This document shows positions 33,794 through 46,316 of a stretch of 64,000 nucleotides of DNA, piece by piece. Location: the NCBI GenBank assembly GCA_038093975.1, contig JBBPTG010000007.1:1-64000 (forward strand), written 5' to 3'. The translations under genes were made by a program, and so were the position numbers. This stretch comes from Chalciporus piperatus. Its lineage: Eukaryota; Basidiomycota; Agaricomycetes; Boletales; Boletaceae. Under the pieces are notes generated by a model, which was not told the origin of the DNA, ran no database searches, and saw only the letters and a program-made list of their open reading frames with translations. Numbering within the stretch: position 1 is the first letter of the stretch; each line of letters opens with the position of its first letter.

Positions 33794-34948
33794 TCAAACA
33801 TCCTTGGTTGCTAGAAAGACTTTCGGATCAAAGGACTTTTGTCTCTGCCTACCCGCGAGGCCAGCAATAGGGAAGTCAGAATTTTCCCCGCTGCGGATGT
33901 ATCTCCCCTGGGGAACGGGGAAGGCGGCGATGGCTGGAGACTCTATGATGCTTTCGACGGGCGTATGAAGAGCTGGTGATGTTGACTGGGAGGTGGCAGA
34001 TGAGACCGTGGAAGTTCGCTTTGAGGAAAGAGTAGATTTTTTCTTCCTAGGAGGTGGAAGGTGCATCGCAGTCTGCGGATATGGGATAGATTGTTGGGAT
34101 ATTGAGAGGGCATTTTGGTGGTGAGACGCATCTCCGGCTGAGAAAGATGTGGATGTGCGGGACCGCGAATCAGAACCGGACCGACTTCCCATGGTAGACT
34201 GCCTCTTCTTCCTCACATACAACTCTCCTCCGAGATCCGCGTCGTCTGCGTCACCTGAGAGTGCGTCATCACCATCTACTGTGTCCACCCGAACGACATC
34301 GTGTACTGATGTTGGAACCCCAATTGACCCGCTCCCCTGGAATCCTTCGAACTCGTCCCTTTCAGCGAGCAATGTTGCGCCTGAGAGGGCCATGAGGGTT
34401 GCAGCGCGCTCTCGAGCCTGACGCTCGAGCCTGCGCGCTCTCCGCTCAGCTTTCCTCCGTGCCTGTTCCTCCTCCTCAACCCTTTGCCGTTCTCGTTCTC
34501 TCTGTGCGGCGGCGTGATGGTCCGGAGAACTCAACCTCTCTATGGCGCTCGCGTCGAGTGGGGCCGCATCCGAGTCGAGCGTTGAGGAAGAGGTGAACGC
34601 TGTAGCTCGTCCGCCACCGGGAGTGTCATCTCCGTCTTCGTCGTCAGAGAGGTAGATAGGTGGGCGACCGATGAGGGTGTACCCAAACAAAGTGAGAGAG
34701 AATTTGGGGCGTCCGCGCTTTTTCGTTCTGCGGGGCGAAGAGCCGAGGTTTGAGTGGAGAGAGAGGGCGTCAGAGTCAGAGTCACGGAGGAGATGCTCGA
34801 GGTCGTTGGAAGAGGATGCTCGTGGACCAGTTCCGTTCACATTGGTAGGAGTCGAATGAGGGTCCAAGGGAGATGGGGAGAAGCAGGGTAGACATGAGGC
34901 GAACGCAGCACGAACGGTATCCGTATATGAAAAACTGTCCATCGCCAT
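33794..34948 (-). CDS. uncharacterised low-complexity protein with charged helix
   Basis: A single-exon gene of 384 residues. I do not recognise a named family. The N-terminus (MDSFSYTDTVRAAFASCLPC, with two Cys near residues 18-21) could be acylated. A Ser/Asp-rich part and a basic patch RRTKKRGRPKFSLTLFG follow. The middle is a strong Arg/Glu helix (residues about 150-190, likely coiled coil), and the C-terminal half is Ser/Thr-rich with a basic RKKKSTLSSKR segment. Intronless structure, strong coding bias and a defined start (MAMDSF) make it a real gene. It probably belongs to the ordinary chromosomal backbone rather than to the HET/GTPase cluster. Confidence 0.75.
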   Translation of the reverse strand: MAMDSFSYTDTVRAAFASCLPCFSPSPLDPHSTPTNVNGTGPRASSSNDLEHLLRDSDSDALSLHSNLGSSPRRTKKRGRPKFSLTLFGYTLIGRPPIYLSDDEDGDDTPGGGRATAFTSSSTLDSDAAPLDASAIERLSSPDHHAAAQRERERQRVEEEEQARRKAERRARRLERQARERAATLMALSGATLLAERDEFEGFQGSGSIGVPTSVHDVVRVDTVDGDDALSGDADDADLGGELYVRKKRQSTMGSRSGSDSRSRTSTSFSAGDASHHQNALSISQQSIPYPQTAMHLPPPRKKKSTLSSKRTSTVSSATSQSTSPALHTPVESIIESPAIAAFPVPQGRYIRSGENSDFPIAGLAGRQRQKSFDPKVFLATKDV

Positions 34949-35607
34949 TGTTTATTATAGTCGTAGGATGTCGTGTTAGGAGGAAAGGCGTGAAGCAGGT
35001 TGGTACAGTTGGTACAGTGTGAATAGGAAACGGAAAAGGATGATTGCGTTGGACTGCGCTGCAAACTGACACGAGGCTGCGTTGGGCAGTGCAGCACGTT
35101 TTCTACTCCAGACTCCAGTCGTCAGTAGTGTTCAAGGAAACAACATAAAAATGATGAGCTGGCAGCTGAAAATCTATCGACAGCCGGCATTGGAGCGGGC
35201 AACGGTGAGCCGGATGTCACTTTTCTCAAGACCATAATCACTCCAAGTGACTCGGAATCATGATGAAACCGTATTCATCACTGGGTTCAGATAGATTACA
35301 TCAAAAAACTGATTCAGAGGTCCAACTGTCCTCCCCTCTGTGCGCTACCCAGCAACACGCGAACCCATGGTAGACCTCATCAAGACTCGGAGGAGACGTA
35401 TGTTACTACATACGTAATTCTTGAAGCACATCGGGTCGCACTACCGGCGCCTTGTGTGAATTTGTGCCAAACTCCATCTTTCCGTGTCGCACGTCCAAGC
35501 TGAAAACCACCTTGACGTCCAGTTTTCTGTAGCCAAACGCGCGTGCGACAAAAGGCAGAGCGCATTAGCGGGTTGCATCGACGGATTTTCTCGCTTGTCT
35601 CACTAGA
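34949..35607. other. divergent promoter region
   Basis: Lies between the 33.8-kb gene (-) and the F-box gene (+). No exon seen. A short stretch AAGCTGAAAACCACCTTG near 35497 recurs at about 48749. Confidence 0.5.
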
Positions 35608-37307
35608 ATGTCAGGTAACCACTCGGGACGCAACGGTGAACGAATGGCCACCGTGGAACTGGTCTCAGACATTTGGCTCATCATAATGAGCCATTTGTCC
35701 CCGCCCAACATCGTCAGATTAGGCCAGGTAAGTCTGACATTGCCTATGCAGCAGAGTTGGCTTCTTGCTGATACCCTCTTTGAACCTGAACCTTCGAATG
35801 GCTAGACGTGTAAAACGCTTCGCGAATACTCGTGGTACTATTACGTTTGGCGCACTGCGTTTATCAACCACCAGTCCCTCCCGAAGAGTCACCCGGATTT
35901 GTGGACAGCGCAGACGAGCGTCATCAGGCGTCAGCTATTAACCACCACACGTATCGATACAGCATACTCCCGAGGCATCCTAAAACCTTTCCGAAGCTAC
36001 TCGTTTTCTCTTGACACCGCTGGGACGTTCATGGGCATGAATTTCTTGCCCGGCGGTGAATGGGTTGTGATGATGTTCCACACCGACACGCCCAATCCTG
36101 CCGTCAAGTCATCATCCATATGCCTGCTCAAGTTGCCAATTGGATCTGCAACCACTACACTGCAACCTACGTCGGTGACGTTGCAGAGCGAGATATCCTG
36201 GTCCCCACTCACTTCGGAAAACCGCCCATATAAGTCGTCGTGTGGAAATGATCTATTGCTTCTACGAGCCTCTCACGAAAATGAGTATGTAATATCCGTC
36301 TTCATGTTTGGTTTCACTCTCTAACATAACATGGGTGCTCACCAGGTGGACATTTGCCATCTGCCAGCTGGACACCCAGACGCCTTCAATAAGGATCACG
36401 TTCAAGGTCAATACCACTTTGCGGACGACGAGGTGTATAGCTGCTGGTGACTATTTCGTCTATGGGTGGTTGACAGATGATCGACGGCATATGCTGCGTA
36501 TTATGAAGCTCAACGAGGACTCTACGCAGCTAGTCAATGATGTCACTGTAGAGATCGACCATCCTGGCGAGAGTGAAATGGTAAGTCGATCGTTGCATTG
36601 AGTCTATCCGTTGGGTCACCTTCCTCACAGCCATCGTATGACTTGCGCCTACTTGGAAAACAAACCAGGTTTCTCATGATAAGCGCGCAGCTCATGGCTG
36701 CATATGATATCTCTGATGCTCATCTTACCTCCGCATCCCAAAATTCACCAGCGAGAATGCAACCGAGCTGGATGTATGTGCCCGAACAGATCCCATTTGA
36801 GCGGATACTGCACGTTTTTCACGAGGGAGCAATCGTAATTGGGAGTATGTATGAAAGCAGCATCCAATTAATCTATCCGGAGCTAGATAACACAAAGCCC
36901 AATTCCTGGACGAAAGCTCAATACAATGTAGGTGATTTCACCACTGATTGATTGCGACTTTCTGACGTTGTTTTCCTCAGCTCGGGGACCCGATACTACC
37001 TAATACCACCACATACCCAGCAATCTGGAGTTCGCAACGAATGTTCTGGCCACAGGATACTGCCCGTTCCATCCCAAAAAATGAAACCGCGATGCTTCCT
37101 GTGCCGGGAAAGGAGGAATTCGACGTGGGGATAGCACTGGTCGACTATGAAGATTTGGTTTCAACAAATGGTGGTTCTGAATATTACCCTCTGGATTGGG
37201 ATGAGTTATCCGGAAAGTATTGCGTGCGTTATGAGAGGAATAAGCTTTTTGGCGAGGGTTCGCCGCGAAAGAAATGCTCGCGGCTTTTGATTATGGAGTT
37301 GGCGTAG
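35608..37307 (+). CDS. F-box protein with unknown C-terminal domain
   Basis: Five exons (35608-35727, 35806-36284, 36346-36580, 36631-36927 and 36981-37307) give 485 residues in consistent phase. The N-terminal F-box reads VELVSDIWLIIMSHLSPPNI, followed by RLGQTCKTLREYSWYYYVWR across the first intron. The rest is beta-rich with no obvious repeats and fits the typical agaricomycete F-box proteins of unknown target. As an SCF adaptor it would bind Skp1 through the F-box and present a substrate for ubiquitylation. F-box genes are greatly expanded in mushrooms and turn over fast, which suits this accessory region. It converges on G3. Confidence 0.82.
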
Positions 37308-37564
37308 CTTTTATCCCAGCGGGTTCTGTACATACAACAAATATAACTTTATCCGCGCAGTCACGCAGCCATCGAACTTTGATATTAGTCAACGCTCATC
37401 CTCGAGTCCATACGTTTCCTGACATGCCTATAGTCATCCTGGCGCACTTAGCTCATCGCTCGGGGCTATATATGTATAGGAACCAACGGACACTGTTCAT
37501 GTTCAGCAAAATTACTTGAATGACAGAAAATTCCAGGTATCGTAGATATACACGGACTCTTGGC

Positions 37565-39799
37565 TCAGGTATTGAGGATGCGGGTGAGATTCTCATGCCA
37601 TGACGTTGGCGTATGATAGCTCCAAGCACCGTCGCCATGCTCGACGAACCAGCAGTCTAAATCCCACGGACTCAGAACAATATTCTTCGAGAGGGGTCAG
37701 TAACCCAAGCTAAGGTGACGGGCAGGTAGAAATCAACGAAACTTACCTTCACATTATCAACAGAGTGCAGTTTGGTATTAAGTTTAGAGTGAACGCCGTT
37801 AGTGGCCCATCCACTGTCGCCATGCGTCATAGCCCAACTACCATCTGCGCCAAAGGATAGCGTCTTGATGTTCGATCCGCCCACTTGGTGGATCTTTTGT
37901 TGCAAAGACGCAGGCACACCGGAAGAAATCCAGCGACCGCTGTCTAAGCGTGCAAACCACGTGTCACCCTGCCCAAAGGCGTAGAGCGTGATTTCGCCTG
38001 TCGGAACTCCCGATGCTACCCCAGAACTGTCTGTACGCGCAAGGCGTTCTCGTTCAGGTCATCTCCTTTCAGTTGAGAAAACGTACAACTTACAAATACG
38101 GGAGCGAGTTCGCAAGAGATACTTGCCATCGGGGCCCCCAAAGAGCCTACGCACATCGCCTGCGTCCTCCGTATTTAGAGCATTTGAAAGTTCGTTAGGG
38201 CAATCTCTATTCCTGATCGACGGCAGCCTCGGCGTCAAAGACCGGCTCCATTAGCAAGACCAGACGTACCATCGAGAGGATTTCCCACCATGGACGTAAT
38301 AGCCTTGGCTGTCGGTGCCCACGAAAGCGAACATGAACTTGGCATTTGTTTGCTCCTTCATATCGGTGACGTAGTCCACCTTGTGTTTCTTTCCTTCGTT
38401 ACGGATGCGCTGTAGTTCGTTCTCCCTTTCAGCGAGGAGTTTCTCCTGCGCCGCCTTCTCTGCTTCCCTCGCCTTCCGGTCTTCCTCGCGTCGCGCTTTC
38501 TCCCTTTCTTCGAAAAGTCTCGCCTGAGTCGTCTTGTCTGCTTCCCTCGCCTTTCGGTCTTCGTCACGGATACGGATAAACTCCGCTTCCGTCCTCTGGC
38601 GGTCGCGTCGCGCTTCCTCGTCCTTGGCCTTGATAGACTCTTGCATCTTCTGGTTTTCGAGGGTAAGCTGTGTAATCTGAGAATTCAAGATGTCTTGCTT
38701 CTGCTCCAACTTCGCCTTATCTTGTTCCCTCGCCTTCCGTTCCTCCTCGATGATGCGCTGCAGCTCTGTGTCCTTTGCCTTGATGGCGTCTTGCATCTCT
38801 TTCTCTAACGTGAGTCGATCCTCTTCGTTCTTCTGCAGCAGCGCCTGGATCTCTTGCGTGAGTGCATCTGCAGCGGAGGTTTCGCCCAAAGTCTTTCCAG
38901 AGAGGAGCTCGTCAACGATGACGGCTTGGACAGGCTCCAAGTCGCGGATGTAGGACATGATCCTCAACGCAGAGACGAGGCCATTGTCGTGGGGTAGCAT
39001 CACCGCACCAGCGTCGATCAGAGGCTTGAACAACGTGGGCTTCGACTTCAATTCCCTCTCTCGTTGGGCACCTAGGGCGGGTCTCACGGCGTCCCATTTG
39101 GACGTGGCGATGACGACGTTCTTCAGGGCTTGGGAACCGCAGAGCCCTTGGAACATACGGAGATTACGTCTCGCTGATCCAGTCACCCGAGCATCGCTGA
39201 TCTGGTGGAAATAAATCAATCCAGTGAGATGGCGTTTGTCGTCTTGATACCTGAGGAGCGATCAGCGTGAGATAAAAGGAGCATGGATATGCGTACTCAT
39301 TCAACAAGAATTTCGCGATCAACTCAAGAACACCGGCATCGGTGACGCCATCGCGCGAATCGTCGAACCCGGGCGTATCAATCAGGTTGATCACGCCATC
39401 ATCCGTGACCCAACGTATGACTTGCACGTCGCTCGTCTCGGACTCCAGGTTTTCCCCGATGACGACATCGTCGGACCCGGTGAGCAATTTGATAAACTAG
39501 ACCGCGAAAACTACGGGTCAGTAACTAGATGATGCACAATACTAGATCGTTTACCGAGGACTTTCCAGCGCCGGTGGGACCCATGATACTATCAAGTGTC
39601 GTGAGCTACGTCTGGCCATGCAATCTCCATCAGTAAGACCCCTACTCACGCAATCATGGCCTCCGAGTCGGGGTGCGTGCCATGCGCGGGGCTACTATAT
39701 AATGAGAATGCGATTTCGATAGAAGGATCAATCTACTTACAGGGTCGTATCGTTGGTTTGCGATTGGTCCGCCTTGAGCGGTGCGTTTGCGGAAGGCAT
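37565..39799 (-). CDS. AIG1-like GTPase with coiled coil and C-terminal Trp/Gly repeat module, G3
   Basis: It starts MPSANAPLKADQSQTNDTT at 39799 and ends at 37565 with several short introns. The P-loop exon encodes IMGPTGAGKSS, the next FIKLLTGSDDVV; G3 is DTPGFDDSRDG and G4 ATSKWD. A coiled coil of about 170 residues has repeated blocks DRKAREADK and DRKAREAEK. After an intron beginning GTACGTCTGG, a C-terminal module is joined (RRLFGGPDGKYLLRTRSR; SWAMTHGDSGWATNGVHS; DCWFVEHGDGAWSY). These are three Trp/Gly-rich units like propeller or tectonin-type repeats. If the intron is retained the protein ends at YVWSC. It is an inverted near-copy of G5. Confidence 0.83.
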
Positions 39800-41381
39800 T
39801 GTCTTGGCAGGACTGAAAATCTCATCCTTAGTTCCGAGTACAAGAGTATCGTCGACAAACTACTACTAACGGTGCCATATCTTCGGGTTGGAGGTCACGC
39901 GCGTCAGCGAAAGACTGTGTCGCGATAGGTCTGTATATCTTCTTGTTAGTTTCTCGCACCAACGAGAGGTGGGATCATGCGTACTTGGACAAGGTTGTGG
40001 ATCGAATGAATTGATAGAGATGATCAAAGTTGGCAGAGCGTCGTAGTTGAGCACTTTGAAAGAAAAGCTCGTCCTTTTATACATCGCGAGCAAGAATTCT
40101 CCAATTCATCCCTGTTGGGGGCTCAGACAAACCGGATGCAGGAGGTTGAGTTGAATGGCGCAAAACACGCGGACACCCCTTCAAGTTCTCGGCTAACTAG
40201 AAATGGAAAAGATGAGCCAGAGGATGGTGGCTTTGATTAAGACGGAATGCCTGCCTCGATGCTGCTGTATGTCTGAAGCACGAACCTTGAAGTGATACAT
40301 GTATAATGAAAGTCGCGTTGTCACCCTTCGCCTTCGGGAAGTTCCCATGTGAATTTGGGGAAAGCAATGGCAATGCTGGAAACACAATTCCCTTGGGAGG
40401 ATCGGAACTCCCTATCAGACCCTGAGGATACAGGGTTAACCTAATCACAGCAAGAAGGGCGTCAGGTTTCCGAGTCATTCCAAATGTTGAACGCCTACCA
40501 ACGGGAGGCTGATCGTGAACTTGAAGGTGTAAACTGGAAACAATCATTTGATTGGATCGTGGTCCCTCACCCTCGTGCGGAAAATCGATCGCACTGTCAC
40601 AGACGTTTAATTTGTTCTGCCACAGCCATTTCACCACTTTCAACAACCTGGTGTCTATAGTAGCGGGGCCCTTAATCGACAGTGATCAACGTGCGTCAAC
40701 GATGCTACCAGCACTCACCGGTCACCACCAGACGTCCTCGATAATCGTGTCCCTGGCAGGAATTTCAATTAACACAACCTCGGAATACTCGTGGATGCGC
40801 GCAGTCTGTCGCGCTGATGATGCTGAACAAATGACTCGAGGAACCACTGACCACAGAAATGGGGTGGTTGTCTCAGCAATCTCGATTGCAACGCGGGATC
40901 CTTCAGGATAGATCTAAGGTCATCTGCAATGCGGCTTACCAATGGTGCTAGTGAGACCTTGAGGTGCTGACAGTGCTGTTCTAGCCGTTTACTAGTCGTT
41001 GATATTTTGAGTTCGCGAATGAACTTCAAAGTTTAAGTTACTCCACAACCGCGAATATTTGCTTGTTGCGTGAGCCAGGCTGGAGTGATGGTGGACAGTG
41101 CTGTCACAATGATACACGATGCAGGGATCGGGCAGGAGAGTGGAAATGCTGCTTGATGTACAATTGGTATAGTCGAGAAAGTGTATAGAGAGTAGTTGTT
41201 ATGAATATCTGAGGAGTACGTAGTAGATGTTGCGAATCGGTCACATGATAGATACAGCACACGGTACCAATGAAACGGGAGTGAAGGAGGCGGGTGAATG
41301 CGCGGATATGACAAGATAGCACAATTGTGATGGTGAGATAACGAGAGAATGAGATGAAAGATGTTGATCCGTGGGTACCCA
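39800..41381. other. promoter and 5' duplicated segment of G3
   Basis: From about 39800 to 41008 this is a near-identical inverted copy of about 52563-53771. The copies contain matching open frames (for example 40197-40646 minus and 52928-53497 plus), but these are explained by recent duplication and lack recognisable domains or splice context. From 41008 to 41381 nothing is seen. Confidence 0.65.
40075..40081 (-). promoter_or_regulatory. TATA box of G3
   Basis: TATAAAA on the minus strand inside the conserved block TGTATAAAAGGACGAG, 276 bp before the G3 start. The same block precedes G4 and G5. Confidence 0.6.
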
Positions 41382-44300
41382 TCACAGTATGTCTACGATT
41401 CCTACACGAATATCCTTCGACGACACAGTCTGGGGTAACTGGACGATGATCTCGTTGTCAGCTGCGACCCTTTGGTATTCATGGTGCGACACGCGTTGAA
41501 GTAGCAGTGCGTTGAACCGCTGTCCGAGCCGTGCGATGACCCTCAACGCGTGTTCATGGCTGTACGATGGAGCTGAAGGTACAGGGGCCGATCGGAACTC
41601 ATTTTCAGGCTCCAGGTCGTCATCCCAATCGTCGTCATCGACTACTGGATCCAGGAGGTCACGGATCCACGGGTGTACGAGCAGGAGCCTTCCCAACGGT
41701 TTAATGGGAAGCGGGTCAGCCGTCGTAATTGTAACAGTACCGATGCCGGACACCTTGGCACTGTAAGCACTCTCGGTGCCGCCAAGTTTGCGGGTAACAG
41801 TCTTCAGGCTAAAGGTCTTCATGCTGAGCTCGGCGACAGGAAACTGGATGCAAGGGAGGCTGAGACGACGGTCTGAGAAGCGGGGCGAGGGAAGGTGGAC
41901 GATTTTGTCATAGATGCTCGCTGCCGAGTCTCTTGGGACGCTGGAGCGCAGCTTTGCGACCTGATTCTCCATCTGGTCAACGGGGATGGATGGAATGGTT
42001 GGGGACTGTTGGTAGACGGCGATGTCATCGGGGAGGCACGAATTGAAACAGGACGGCTTTCCTGTCCAGGCGAGTACCGTCACGTCGCACATACGACCGA
42101 CGATCTCCTGCAAGAGGCGTCCGAGTGCGTTCCTTCCCTCGCCGTACTTTGGCGCTAGGTCACTGGCGAAAATGCCGATCAAGGAGTACGCGATGTCTTC
42201 TTCCTTCATGGTTACGCGCATCGAGGCCAGGCGTAGTTTTTCCCGCACCCCCAGAGCGTTTACTTGGAAGTCGATGAGCGTCAAGCCATCTACACCCATC
42301 ATCGCGGCAAGCTCCTTGATGATCGCAGGGGAGTTTTTGTGGTTAGGGAGGGGGTCATTGAGATAGAAATTCCAGCGCTGATCATAGAACCGGATTTCCT
42401 TGGGAGAGAGAAGTTCTTGGAGAGTCCAACCCCGTGTCATCCAAACACTGTTCTTGAGGTCGCCGGGTTTGGACGGGGACGGGACGCTCGCGAGGAAGAC
42501 CACCGTGAGGGCCGATCCTCCGTACCACTTGAACATCGAGGTGATCGACTCGGCTAACACGTGCGGGTCTAGCTTGTTGATACAACACGTGTCTGACCAC
42601 GCGAACCTGAAACCAGCTTTCCTGGCGATCTCCAAGAACTTGCGCAATTTGTCGATGGTGGGCGATGACGGCAAGTCCCAGACAGATTTGTCCGAGAGGT
42701 CCTGGAATGATGGTTCTTGGTGCTCCTCGTCCCACCTGTGCGAGAACATGACGTATTCGAAGAATTCTGCGACAGTTGTTTGAATCCGTTCAGGCTTGGC
42801 TCTCATGGATGACACGAGCTCCTTGTAGCTTGGGTCGTCTTCAAATATCTTCTGTCGCGCCCTGACATCACAGAGACGACCAGTATTGACGTCGATGAGT
42901 ACAAACGGGGACTTTCTGAAGATTTCCCGACGAACTGCATCGATAGCTGCACTCGTCTCGGGAGATCGAGCATAGGTTTTGCTGAGCTGGTCTGTGGCTA
43001 ACGGTGAATCTACGACTGTCAAGACGAATAGGGAAGAAACTGACCACGGAGCTTGGCATCAGGCGACTTATCGATTTGTTCGTGCATTCTCCTGGATGCC
43101 TCGAGAGCCTCATCGTACCGCTGTGCACCATGGAGTGCCGCATGCCGACTCTCGTAGCCCCAAGGGGACGACGGTTTCAGCTTGATTGCCTGGTGAACAT
43201 GTTAGTTGCTATTGCCAAATCATCTCCGTGTTGATGAGCGTACCTCCTCTGCATCCTTCAAAGACTCTCCCCATGATTTTGCTGCCGCTTGGGCCTTGCT
43301 ACGCTTGATGAGTATGTCTTGTCGAGATGGTGGATCAAAATCCAACGCTGCAGAATAGTGTCGAACAGCTTCATCGTAGTTCTTGGCCTGCATGGCGGTA
43401 TCGCCTAGTCTCTCCGTAGTCTTCCCACACTGTCGTTTTATGGCTAGTGATCTGTGTTCAGACAGGCGGGCTGAACGTCATACGCAAAGACTTACCCGCG
43501 AAACGTTCATCCTTTTCCATCAAAGAGTTTCCGAATTCGTCTGCCATCGCTTTGAGAGACTCGGTGGCCTCCTCCATGCGATGCGCAGACAGTAGGCAAT
43601 GACACTTGATGCGGTGGATCGTGAACCATAAATGGTCGTATTCCCATCCAAACAGCTTTCAGGGAGAGTTAAATCAGGAATTAGATTGTAAATGAACCTT
43701 ACCAGGGAAATAGTGTCAATCCCAGGAACTTTCCCGAACGGACCAAGACCTTGCGCGGTTGTGAGGACCTTTATGGCAACCTCGTACTTCTTGTCCGTCA
43801 TCGCCTCCTCGGCAAACAATTGGTACATGTATGCCTGTACCCTAGGTCAGGGGATGATTTCGGCGAGAGCTGCGACCAGTACTTGCCTGGACAAACTTAT
43901 GCAGCCGTTTATCAGCAGCGAGCTCCGTGAGCTCAGACACACGTTCCAGGGCTTCTTCATGAAGGCCTGACTTGAATACGAGGATGCACTACTCAAATCG
44001 TCGGAACGATAAGTTCTGATAGGATGCAATTTGACTCCCCTTGATGAGCAGGATCAAGTCTCGTTCGTGTGAACGACAGTCTCGGAGTGCGAGATCGAGC
44101 TCGTGCCTTGCACGTGTGTGTTGCTCATTCCCAGACAGACCGATCCCCTTGGCGACACGAGCTACGACGCTCGGTCTAATACGCATGGACTAGACGCGAA
44201 CACATGAGTATATCCCCTGCACAGGAGACACGGAGAACTTACTGTCCGTGCATCCTCAAGCGATGCATCCCAATCTCCCAAGCGCGCTCGGACAAGTGCA

Positions 44301-45607
44301 CGGTTCGCGAATGCGTGGTGGGCCGATCCTGGCTGATGTGCAATCTCCTCGGATAAAGTCGCTTCCGCAGGCACCAATCTTCCTTCATACCAGGCAACAA
44401 GTGCCGCGTCGCTGACTTGCAGAAGCTACTCAACCCATGCCCAACAACGAGAGATCATAGTCGATGTCAGGACTGAACTGACAATCGTGGAGAACATGAA
44501 CTTACGGGCTGAAAATGATTTCAAAATGGCCAAAATCAGAACGAGTGCAAAGTGTCTCTGGAAACCACTTACAGACTAAGGACAAGAACCAATTACGGTC
44601 ATGATCCAATCAAGCGCATCAACAAACTCACAGCGATGGTGTAATTTTTCGGAAGGATATCTCGCATACTCCAAACCGAGAGTGGGCCAACGGCCCTGTC
44701 CTCCAGGGGTTCAGTCGCAAAGAGGCAGTCATCTGGCGACAGAGAGAATCCGCTACAGGCAAGGGCTGGGCCAATTTCGCTGTACGTGACAGCGTCCAAA
44801 AATCGAACACCGACATCCCAAGTGAAGGACGCAATAAATTTGCCGTTACTGGCGATATCGCTGAACCCAAAGGGTTGTAGGGTCATCGTACCGGTGGACG
44901 CCTTAATGACTCCCGTTAAAGCTGTGGACCCGGCAATGATTTGCTCCTCATCGTTCAACCACCTCAACTTGTGTACCCACGCGTATGCGACCTTGAAGAG
45001 CAGGGTGAGCTGATTGTGAGAGACATCCCAAACGTAGAGGGCGCCGTCCTCAGCGTAATGACAACCAGCAAGGCGATCTCCAGAAGGAGAGAACTGGAGA
45101 AACCGAACGACACCAGCGCCAAGATGGATAGGTTCTCCGAGCCTCTTTGCCGAGATGCGGCTCCACAAGATAACCGAGCCATCCTCAGCGCCACTTGCAA
45201 CTGTGGACGAGTCAGGTGAGAAGTCGAGTGCCGTGATTTCCTTGCTATGCTGCTCCCCTGTCTGAATGATATCTTTCTGAGTCTTTCTGTCCCAGATAGT
45301 CAGCTTTCCATCGCTGTGTCCTCCGGCAAGCCATCCTCCGTCCCTCGAGGTGACGATGGCAGTCACTGCATCCACTGGTAGTCTCACCCTACGACTGTCC
45401 AGTGCTCGGACGCGCATTGCCACCTTGTTCTCCGAAACCAGCGCCATTTCGTCGCCATCTGGGAAGAATGAGAACTCGGAGATTCGCTCGTCTATCGAGA
45501 TTTCTCGTTGTGGTTTTGGCAACGGTTGGGCTTCAGCTGATACAGTAGTACGTAAGCATTTTGCAATTCAGCTCGTTCAGAGTCTCACCTTGCTCTATCG
45601 GCGACAT
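41382..45607 (-). CDS. WD40-TPR-HET protein, gene C (probable splice-site mutant)
   Basis: Exons resolved: 45607-45589, 45536-44632, 44575-44573, 44508-44506, 44425-44243, 44189-44040, 43988-43887, 43834-43703, further TPR exons to about 43180, and 43015-41382. WD40 blades include DFSPDSSTVASGAEDGSVIL and DGALYVWDVSHNQLTLL. TPR includes HAFANRALVRARLGDW. The HET domain has FSHRWDEEHQEPSFQDL, FRFAWSDTCCINK and WMTRGWTLQELLSPKEIRFY after VLIDVNTGRLCD. The donor after exon 44189-44040 reads GGGAGT where gene A has GTGAGT, and read-through stops at 43989. Unless a rescue splice exists, TPR and HET are lost. One intron has a GC donor (43886), shared with gene B. Confidence 0.82.
44506..44508 (-). 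other. 3-nt microexon (Pro codon CCC), gene C
   Basis: On the minus strand: TTTTCAG-CCC-GTAAGTTC, followed by the 183-nt exon. Confidence 0.7.
44573..44575 (-). other. 3-nt microexon (Ser codon TCT), gene C
   Basis: On the minus strand: TTAG-TCT-GTAAGTGG, positionally equal to those of A and B. Confidence 0.7.
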
Positions 45608-46316
45608 CGTTCATCGCAGCCTAGTAGCACGCACAAGACGAGTACAGTAAAGAGACGCGACAGCAGGAACGTTTGAGCCGGGTAGGAAATGCAGTTCAAC
45701 TGACCCCGTTGTTTTCGAAGATTCCTTACTGACTTGAACACGACCTTCAACCCTTTACCCTACATCTTGATTGTGCCAGATTGACAGGGTGCTGAAAATG
45801 ATCGATGGGAAGTCAGATTTATCCGATCTGAAGCTCTGCTTCCACACGGCGGAAGCAAATTGCACAATGGGCCTCTTCCTCGTCACAGGTCACTTGCCTC
45901 TCGAAGCTTCACCGGATCTTATCATAGACACGTGTCGTCCTAACTTTTCCAGGGTATACAATCCATCAAAGTTACTCTTCCTTGGTCCATTCTTTCCCTA
46001 TCGATGGATTATCCCTCCCGGTAAGTGATTCAATCGGAGCACGATGTGATGCAGCTAGTCCGGAGTTTTACACGGCTCGTATGACCCTCAATTGTTCGGG
46101 TGTGCATGCGCGTGTTGGGTACATGTGGTGCTTCCGTTTATGATTATCGACCCTTTTTCACACCCAGGGAGCTAATCTGTAGGGACCTCTGGCGGATTAG
46201 CTCGACGAGAGGTGAGTTTATTGAATTGCTTGAAGGTATACCGTAGTCTGATGCATCGCTCCACAGAGTAGCATCTGTTTACTCTCCAGAAAACCTTTTG
46301 CACCAACCGATACAAG
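45608..46316. other. divergent promoter region between gene C and G-A
   Basis: No exon seen. It separates a WD40-TPR-HET gene and a GTPase gene transcribed away from each other, so shared regulation is possible. Confidence 0.5.

Noticed and set aside
40197..40646. 149-codon minus-strand frame with a close match at 52928-53497
   Set aside because: The similarity is due to a recent inverted duplication that includes noncoding sequence. The frame has no recognised domain, and the diverged third copy near 49000-49300 does not keep it open.
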